The notes beneath the pieces are model-generated. The model worked only from the letters and a program-made list of their open reading frames with translations, ran no database searches and was not told the origin of the DNA. From Clostridiales bacterium (GTDB lineage Bacteria; Bacillota; Clostridia; Lachnospirales; CAG-274): 12,757 bases of DNA. A program made the translations under genes and the position numbers. Below, one piece after another: positions 7,786 through 12,757 of this stretch. The stretch is taken from NCBI GenBank assembly GCA_021203425.1, contig JAJQBF010000173.1, forward strand, positions 1-12,757, in the 5' to 3' direction. Each line of letters opens with the position of its first letter. Within the stretch, counting starts at the first letter, position 1.

Positions 7786-7802
7786 GAAATTTTGCAAATT
7801 TC
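7786..7802. promoter_or_regulatory. Inverted repeat just upstream of the zapA promoter
   Basis: GAAATTT and AAATTTC arms (7786-7792 and 7796-7802) form a perfect 7-bp inverted repeat with a 3-base centre. It ends two bases from the -35-like element. This spacing suits a dimeric regulator's operator, or simply an AT-rich UP element. The low complexity makes chance plausible. Confidence 0.3.
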
Positions 7803-7835
7803 GTTATAAAAGTTATTATAGTTATTATCACTTAT

Positions 7836-7884
7836 AAAAAATCCCCTTAAAGTGAATCTGTCAGACGATTCTTTTTAAGGGGAT
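7836..7884 (-). terminator. Rho-independent terminator of the CNNM-mreB-mutS2 unit
   Basis: Six bases after the mutS2 stop, minus-strand RNA forms an 11-bp stem (AUCCCCUUAAA, 7874-7884, with UUUAAGGGGAU, 7841-7851). It is capped by a further 5-bp stem (GAATC/GATTC, 7854-7858 and 7867-7871) around an 8-base loop. A run of U follows (7836-7841). Strength, position and U-tract all fit intrinsic termination. Confidence 0.92.
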
Positions 7885-7889
7885 ATATT

Positions 7890-10268
7890 TCATTTTAAAA
7901 CAGCAACGGTAATTCCCGAATCTCCTTCGCCGTATTCACCCAAGCGGAAGGATTTTACACCGCTGTGGCTTTTAAGAAAGTCGTGAACGGCGGAGCGCAT
8001 AACCCCCGTTCCTTTTCCGTGAATTATATTTACCGGGCTTAAACCGGCAAGTATGGCGCTGTCGATATATTTATCCAGTTTTTCAATACCTTCGTAAACG
8101 GTTAAGCCTCGAAGGTCAACCTCCGTAGATACGCTTTTTGCATTTTCCATACGGACTCTTGCGTTGTAAATACCCTTTGATGCCGAATAGTCAACGGGCT
8201 TTTCTTCTGTCAAAGACAGCCTGTTTATATTGGTTTTTATTTTCATTATTCCGGCTTGAACAAAAAGCTCTCCGTTTTGATCCGGCTTTGTAACAACCGA
8301 CCCGGTTGTACCTATATCATCTATAAAAACTCTGTCTCCTACGCTGAGCTTTTTAGAACGCTGCCTTTTGGGCTTGTTCTTTTTGTTAAGCCTGCTTAAT
8401 TTTTCTTCGGATTTATTAAGGTTTTCCTTAAGCTCTCTTCTCTTTTTCTCCAGATTTTCACTGTTTCCCTTTTCCTTGGAAAGCTTTCTCATTTCCTTTA
8501 TAATTTTGTCGCTTTCGTCTTTTGCGTCGGAAATAATCTTCCTGGCCTCTTCGTTGGCTCTTAAAATTATTTTTTCCTTATGCTCTTTAAGCTTTTCGTT
8601 TTGCTCCTTAATTTCCGCCCTGTAGCGCTCTGCCTCCTGTCTGAAGGTTTCAGCCCTTTCTCTTTCAATTTCTATTGTTTTTCTTCCTGCCTCAAGCTCT
8701 AAAATAGCGTCTTCAACCTTTATATCCTCATGACTTAAAATTTCCCTTGCATTATCTATTATAAAGTCCTTAAGACCTAATTTTTTTGAAATTGCAAAGG
8801 CATTCGACTTACCCGGAACACCTATCATAAGTCTGTAGGTAGGACTTAACGTATTTATGTCGAATTCGCAGGAGGCATTTTCAACCCCCTCTGTAGTTAG
8901 GGCAAACAGCTTAAGCTCACTGTAATGGGTTGTGACAGCTGTTCTTATTTTTATATCGTGAAGATATTTAATAATTGAAACAGCAAGAGCCGAGCCTTCC
9001 GTCGGGTCTGTTCCCGAGCCAAGCTCATCTATAAGAACAAGGCTTTCGGGGGTTACTCTGTCCAGAATATTTACAATATTGCTCATATGAGAGGAAAATG
9101 TACTTAAAGACTGTTCGATACTCTGTTCGTCCCCTATATCGGCAAAAACCTCTTCAAAAACACCAAGCTCCGAACCGTCAAAAGCAGGAATATGCAGCCC
9201 CGACTGACCCATAAGGGAAAATATGCCTATTGTTTTAAGGGCAACTGTTTTGCCCCCTGTGTTGGGACCGGTTATAAGAAGGGTTATAAAATCCTTTCCC
9301 AGCCAAATATTCGTAGGCACAACCTTTTCTTTGTCAATAAGGGGGTGTCTTGCTCTTTTTAAATTAATATAGCCGTTGTTATTGAAAACCGGTCTTGATC
9401 CTTCCATAGCAAGAGAAAGCTCTCCTTTGGCAAAAACAAAATCCAAATGAACGAGAATATCGCTGTTTTCTCTTATTATGCCGCTGTTTTCAGCTACTGC
9501 CTCGGAAAGTTTCTGTAAAATTTTCTGTATTTCTTCCTTTTCTTTTATTTTAAGTTCCGCAATTTTATTGTTTGCCTCAACAACAGATGCCGGCTCCATA
9601 AAAACCGTCGCCCCTGTTGAAGAACGGTCATGAAGTATGCCCTTAAAAGAGGAATCATATTCCTGCTTAACAGGCACGCAGTATCTGTCATTTCTTATAG
9701 TTATAACGGGGTTTTGGAGCATTGTCCGGCTTGAGGCAGAATGAATTATGGAATTTAAGCTGTCTCTTATTCTGTCATTTGCGCTCCTTATTGACTGCCT
9801 TACGGCAAAAAGCTCCCTGCTTGCCAAATCGGAAACTTCCGCCTCGGAAATAATTTTTCGACTTATGTCTGTTTCAAGGTCGTTAATAAGAATAACTCCG
9901 TCAAAATAAGGCTTTAATATGTCGAAAGTATCATTCTTGTTTTCCCCTTCGCCGTAATTTTTAATGTTTTGACAGGTATTCAAAAAATCGGCAATATTAA
10001 GAAGTTCCCTGAGGGATAAAATACCTCCTGCCTCGGCTCTTCTTAAGACCTCGCTTAAATCTCTTAAGCCCCCGAGAGGAACAGAACCCCTTTTAAGAAT
10101 CATTGAAACAGATTCGGTTGTTTCGTTTTGGTTTAAATTTATTTGGTTTATATCGGAAGACGGTTCAAGGCTTAAAGCTGTTTCTTTCGCCATAGGCGAA
10201 ACACAAAGCCCCGAAAGTCTTTCACATATTTTGTCAAATTCAAGTGTGCTGTACACCTTTTTATTCAT
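7890..10268 (-). CDS. mutS2: MutS2 family ATPase with Smr domain
   Basis: This 792-residue cytoplasmic protein has the full MutS2 layout. An N-terminal core and clamp (about 1-300) precede an ABC-type ATPase with Walker A GPNTGGKT (334-341), signature STFSSHMSNI (389-398), Walker B LVLIDE (410-415) and TTHYSE (446-451). A long charged coiled coil (about 515-635), a KOW-like patch (about 641-685) and a C-terminal Smr domain (about 716-792) follow. The Smr domain has VDLRG and HGKGTG motifs. MutS2 lacks the mismatch-recognition domain of MutS. Family members limit recombination and, in Bacillus subtilis, split collided ribosomes. Length is typical and no key residue is missing. The ATG follows the mreB stop by six bases. 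The nearest Shine-Dalgarno-like GGAGG is about 15 bases upstream inside mreB, so translation probably depends on coupling. The terminator follows directly. Confidence 0.98.
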   Translation of the reverse strand: MNKKVYSTLEFDKICERLSGLCVSPMAKETALSLEPSSDINQINLNQNETTESVSMILKRGSVPLGGLRDLSEVLRRAEAGGILSLRELLNIADFLNTCQNIKNYGEGENKNDTFDILKPYFDGVILINDLETDISRKIISEAEVSDLASRELFAVRQSIRSANDRIRDSLNSIIHSASSRTMLQNPVITIRNDRYCVPVKQEYDSSFKGILHDRSSTGATVFMEPASVVEANNKIAELKIKEKEEIQKILQKLSEAVAENSGIIRENSDILVHLDFVFAKGELSLAMEGSRPVFNNNGYINLKRARHPLIDKEKVVPTNIWLGKDFITLLITGPNTGGKTVALKTIGIFSLMGQSGLHIPAFDGSELGVFEEVFADIGDEQSIEQSLSTFSSHMSNIVNILDRVTPESLVLIDELGSGTDPTEGSALAVSIIKYLHDIKIRTAVTTHYSELKLFALTTEGVENASCEFDINTLSPTYRLMIGVPGKSNAFAISKKLGLKDFIIDNAREILSHEDIKVEDAILELEAGRKTIEIERERAETFRQEAERYRAEIKEQNEKLKEHKEKIILRANEEARKIISDAKDESDKIIKEMRKLSKEKGNSENLEKKRRELKENLNKSEEKLSRLNKKNKPKRQRSKKLSVGDRVFIDDIGTTGSVVTKPDQNGELFVQAGIMKIKTNINRLSLTEEKPVDYSASKGIYNARVRMENAKSVSTEVDLRGLTVYEGIEKLDKYIDSAILAGLSPVNIIHGKGTGVMRSAVHDFLKSHSGVKSFRLGEYGEGDSGITVAVLK

Positions 10269-10274
10269 ATTATT

Positions 10275-11300
10275 TTACCACAGCCTCCAGCGTTTGCCTT
10301 TTCTTTTTTCTGTTTGAAATTCAATATACTTGCCTGTGCCTATGGCAACACAGCTTATGGGGTCTTCGGCGCCGTAATATGCCTTGATTCCCGTTTCTTT
10401 TGTAATCAGCTTATCAAGACCGTAAAGCATAGAGCCTCCCCCTGTAAGCATAATTCCCCTGTTGGAAATATCCGCCGAAAGCTCCGGAGGGGTTTCTTCA
10501 AGAACCGTCTTTATGGTATCCGTAATCATAGAAGTACATTCTCTTAAAGCCTCTAAAATTTCATTTGATGAAACCATAATCGTTTTCGGCAGCCCTGTCA
10601 TAAGGTCACGTCCCTTAACGTCCATACAGACCTCTTCTTCTCTGGGATAAGCCGTTCCTATGGTTATTTTCATCTGTTCGGCAGTTCGTTCCCCTATAAG
10701 CAGCTGGTGTTCCGTTCTTATATATCTTACAATTGCCTCGTCGAATTTATCACCCGCCATTTTTATGGAGTCGCTTACAACAATTCCCCCTAAGGAAATT
10801 ACCGCAACATCACAGGTCCCTCCACCTATGTCAACAACCATACTTCCGCTTGCCTTGCTTATGTCAACCCCTGCCCCTATAGCAGCGGCAACAGGCTCTT
10901 CTATTATATAAACCTCTCTTGCTCCTGCCTCACGGGTTGCGTCTTCAACAGCTCTTTTTTCAACACCGGTAACCTTACTGGGGACGCAAACGGCAATTTT
11001 GGGGCGCAGAAAGAAATGTCTGCCTACTGATTTTTCTATAAAAAATTTAAGCATTTTTTCCGTAACGTCATAATCGGAAATAACCCCGTCTCTTAAAGGT
11101 CTTACCGCCGCAATATTTACAGGTGTCTTCCCCAGCATCTGTCTCGCCTCTTCACCTACCGCAAGAACAGTGTGGGTGTTTTTATCGATTGCCACAACAG
11201 AAGGCTCCTTTAAAACAATGCCATAGCCCTTAACATATACAAGAACCGTAGCCGTCCCCAAATCTATTCCCATATCAGAGCCAAAAAACATCTTTTTCAT
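10275..11300 (-). CDS. mreB: Rod shape-determining protein MreB (bacterial actin)
   Basis: This 341-residue actin homologue should assemble into membrane-associated filaments that organise side-wall synthesis. Nucleotide-binding motifs are intact: phosphate-1 GIDLGTATVLVY (11-22), the EEPVAAAIG helix (134-142), phosphate-2 VVDIGGGTCDVAVISLGG (155-172) and adenosine motif GIMLTGGGSML (282-292). Length is normal for the family. The C-terminus ends in an unusual basic, Trp-rich tail, EKRKGKRWRLW. The start overlaps the end of the CNNM gene by four bases (ATGA), with AGGAG ten bases upstream, so the two are translationally coupled. The usual partners mreC and mreD do not follow; mutS2 does. B. 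subtilis has several MreB paralogues (MreB, Mbl, MreBH), and assignment to one of them is not possible here. The SEDS/PBP pair in the next unit is a plausible functional partner (inferred). Confidence 0.96.
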   Translation of the reverse strand: MKKMFFGSDMGIDLGTATVLVYVKGYGIVLKEPSVVAIDKNTHTVLAVGEEARQMLGKTPVNIAAVRPLRDGVISDYDVTEKMLKFFIEKSVGRHFFLRPKIAVCVPSKVTGVEKRAVEDATREAGAREVYIIEEPVAAAIGAGVDISKASGSMVVDIGGGTCDVAVISLGGIVVSDSIKMAGDKFDEAIVRYIRTEHQLLIGERTAEQMKITIGTAYPREEEVCMDVKGRDLMTGLPKTIMVSSNEILEALRECTSMITDTIKTVLEETPPELSADISNRGIMLTGGGSMLYGLDKLITKETGIKAYYGAEDPISCVAIGTGKYIEFQTEKRKGKRWRLW

Positions 11301-12559
11301 TCTGAAATTTCTCCTATAATTAACCTTAGCTTTTCAATTCTGTTTTTATCGGTTTCTTCTACTACAAATTTATAATTGTCTTCTTCAATAACCTCTCCCG
11401 CTTTGGGAAATCTTCCTGCTATGCCCGAAACATAGCCGCCGATTGAGTCAAAATCTTCATCATCAAACTCTGAGCCGATTTCTTCGTTTACATCTTCTAT
11501 TTTGGCAATTCCCGAAATCATATATACATTTTCGGCAATCTTCATAATTTCATCGGGGTGTTCATCGTTATCGTCTGCAATATCCCCGACTATTTCTTCC
11601 AGAAGGTCTTCCAGTGTAACAATACCCGAAGTTCCGCCGTATTCGTCTAAAACTATAGCCATGGGAATTCTTCTCTTTCTCATAATTCCCAGAAGATCTT
11701 TAGAAGGCTTGGATTCATAGGTAAAATAAGGCTCTCTCATAAGCTTTCTTATGTTAAATTTTTCGGGGTCGGGATTAAAGCCCATATCCTTTATGGAAAG
11801 AATACCCACTATATTGTCGGTTGTGTCTTCATACACAGGCATTCTTGTGAACTGTTCCTGTTTGTAAACCTTGCTTATATAGTCAAGATCCGCATCAACA
11901 GGCACGGCAACCATATCAACTCGGGGAATCATAACGTCTCTTGCGTCACAGTCGCCGAAATCAACTACATTGTTAAGCATTTCCTTTTCGTCGTTTTCTA
12001 TAATACCCTCTTCGTGGCTTACGTTCACCATTGAAATAAGCTCGGCCTCTGTTACCGACGGGCCGTCGGTCTTGTCCTTACCCATCATAAGCCCGATTAT
12101 AAAGCCCGTAACAACATTAAGAATTTTTATAACGGGAGTAAAAACAACCGTACAGGCATAAATAGGCTTTGCAACGGCAATTGAAAGAGTTTCGCAGTTT
12201 GCCGATGCATAGTTTTTAGGCGTAATTTCACCGAAAATAAGTACGACAATGGTTATAAAGCCTGTGGCAATTCCCACTCCGGCGCTGCCGAAAAGTTTCA
12301 TTGCAATAGATGTTGTCATAGAGGTAGCAAGTGTGTTTACAATATTGTTTCCTATAAGAATAGCGGAAAGCAGCTTTGACTTGTTGTCTATAAGTTTTGC
12401 TATAAGCTCCGCATTTTTTGCTCCGTCGTCAATCATACTCCTTACTTTAATCTTGCTGATTGAAGTAAGGGCTGTTTCCGACGAGGAAAAAAAGGCAGAT
12501 AAACAAAACAGAATAATAAGTATACTATACTGCAATAGGTCCGCTCGGCTGATGTCCAA
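11297..12559 (-). CDS. CNNM/CorC-type membrane protein with CBS pair (putative Mg2+ efflux)
   Basis: This 420-residue protein, often labelled hemolysin family, has the standard architecture. A DUF21/CNNM membrane domain (about 8-155, helices near 9-27, 62-88, 92-112 and 129-152) is followed by a linker with EEGIIENDEKEMLNNV. A tandem CBS pair (about 205-325) ends in DEYGGTSGIVTLEDLLEEIVGDI-type sequence, and a CorC_HlyC C-terminal domain (about 340-420) closes it. The SSSETALTSIS motif (25-35) is characteristic of the membrane domain. Relatives such as MpfA and CorB act in Mg2+ efflux or transport, with ATP binding at the CBS pair; hemolysis is a legacy label. The start is a TTG at 12559. The codon directly before it is a stop, so no upstream start in this frame is possible, and TTAGGAG lies about 10 bases ahead. 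It is the first gene of its unit and overlaps mreB by four bases. Confidence 0.94.
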   Translation of the reverse strand: MDISRADLLQYSILIILFCLSAFFSSSETALTSISKIKVRSMIDDGAKNAELIAKLIDNKSKLLSAILIGNNIVNTLATSMTTSIAMKLFGSAGVGIATGFITIVVLIFGEITPKNYASANCETLSIAVAKPIYACTVVFTPVIKILNVVTGFIIGLMMGKDKTDGPSVTEAELISMVNVSHEEGIIENDEKEMLNNVVDFGDCDARDVMIPRVDMVAVPVDADLDYISKVYKQEQFTRMPVYEDTTDNIVGILSIKDMGFNPDPEKFNIRKLMREPYFTYESKPSKDLLGIMRKRRIPMAIVLDEYGGTSGIVTLEDLLEEIVGDIADDNDEHPDEIMKIAENVYMISGIAKIEDVNEEIGSEFDDEDFDSIGGYVSGIAGRFPKAGEVIEEDNYKFVVEETDKNRIEKLRLIIGEISE

Positions 12560-12587
12560 TTAAATCACTCTCCTAAGGTTATGCATA

Positions 12588-12602
12588 CCGTAGGACTTAC
12601 GG
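12588..12602 (-). promoter_or_regulatory. Leader hairpin upstream of the CNNM gene
   Basis: In the ~77-base leader, CCGTA and TACGG pair around the 5-base loop AGTCC on the minus strand, with one more G-U pair possible. It lies upstream of the ribosome site. It is too small to be recognised as a known magnesium riboswitch, and no M-box-like structure was seen. Confidence 0.4.
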
Positions 12603-12642
12603 CACACATTAAAAATAAATTAAAAAAACAGTTATCAATTTC

Positions 12643-12671
12643 ATTATAGCACTACAATTTCTCCATTTCAA
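12643..12671 (-). promoter_or_regulatory. Promoter of the CNNM-mreB-mutS2 unit
   Basis: The minus strand carries TTGAAA (12666-12671), a 17-base spacer and TATAAT (12643-12648) preceded by TG in the extended -10 position (TGCTATAAT). This is close to ideal for the housekeeping sigma factor. Transcription would begin near 12636, giving a leader of about 77 bases. Confidence 0.85.
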
Positions 12672-12674
12672 TGG
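12663..12674. promoter_or_regulatory. Inverted repeat overlapping the -35 box
   Basis: CCATT and AATGG arms flank a 2-base centre and overlap the whole -35 element of the CNNM promoter. A repressor bound here would block polymerase. The arms are short, so this may be coincidence. Confidence 0.3.
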
Positions 12675-12757
12675 CTTTTACAAAAAAGATTTAAAATTCG
12701 TGTGTTAGGGTGTCAATGATTGGTTACACTTAGCCAAGTAATAAATTGTCGAGGGTA
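12675..12757. other. Upstream edge, no gene assigned
   Basis: All short frames here are broken by stops within about 17 codons. A near-palindrome, ACTTAGCCAAGT (12728-12739), follows a TGTCAATGATTGG stretch (12711-12723). It could be the outer end of a mobile element or the edge of a neighbouring gene; nothing in it allows a firm call. Confidence 0.3.

Noticed and set aside
8368..8625. 85-codon Ser/Leu/Phe-rich open frame on the plus strand
   Set aside because: It is a shadow of the mutS2 coiled coil, with the same compositional cause as the zapA shadow.
12249..12563. 104-codon open frame on the plus strand
   Set aside because: It lies antisense to the membrane domain of the CNNM gene. The minus-strand gene is unambiguous and this frame resembles nothing known.
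12560..12640. Magnesium riboswitch in the CNNM leader
   Set aside because: The leader is only about 77 bases and shows one 5-6 bp hairpin. This is too small for a known M-box, and no terminator/antiterminator pair was seen.

Overview
The window looks like chromosomal housekeeping DNA from a low-GC, anaerobic Firmicute, most likely of class Clostridia. The basis is protein style, AT-rich spacers with strong extended -10 promoters, TTG starts, and the gene set mutS2, zapA, peptidase U32, SEDS and class B PBP. This assignment is inferred; there is no rRNA here to confirm it. All eight genes lie on the minus strand, so transcription runs from high to low coordinates. No CRISPR array, tRNA, rRNA or complete mobile element was seen.

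The genes form two transcription units. Unit 1 (12671 to 7836) starts at a near-consensus promoter. It carries a CNNM/CorC-type membrane protein with CBS domains (TTG start), mreB (overlapping it by 4 bases) and mutS2 (6-base gap), and ends in a clear rho-independent terminator. Unit 2 (7783 to about 105) starts at an extended -10 promoter with a perfect inverted repeat just upstream. It carries a long zapA-like gene, a U32 family protein, a SEDS glycosyltransferase (FtsW/RodA family), a class B penicillin-binding protein and a sugar-binding-type lipoprotein. Gaps are 6, 4, -8 and 27 bases, counting the preferred PBP start. A stem-loop follows the last gene.

The shared theme is envelope growth and division. 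MreB organises wall synthesis, the ZapA-like protein should bind FtsZ, and the SEDS/PBP pair supplies glycan polymerase and transpeptidase activity. MutS2 (ribosome collision or recombination control) and the U32 protein (RNA or cofactor hydroxylation, or peptidase, by family) are probably passengers, or links to translation.

The most notable observation is a +1 frameshift in the U32 gene at a G6-C-A5 run (minus strand, 6807-6818). The true N-terminus, from a TTG at 6904, is readable in one frame and the remaining roughly 737 codons are intact in another. Other points of interest are a long acidic low-complexity insertion in the PBP, extra N-terminal membrane segments and a basic tail on its SEDS partner, a triple-length ZapA, a Trp-rich basic tail on MreB, a cysteine-rich lipoprotein with no transporter beside it, and inverted repeats at both promoters. 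I see no convincing evidence of a wholly new system.
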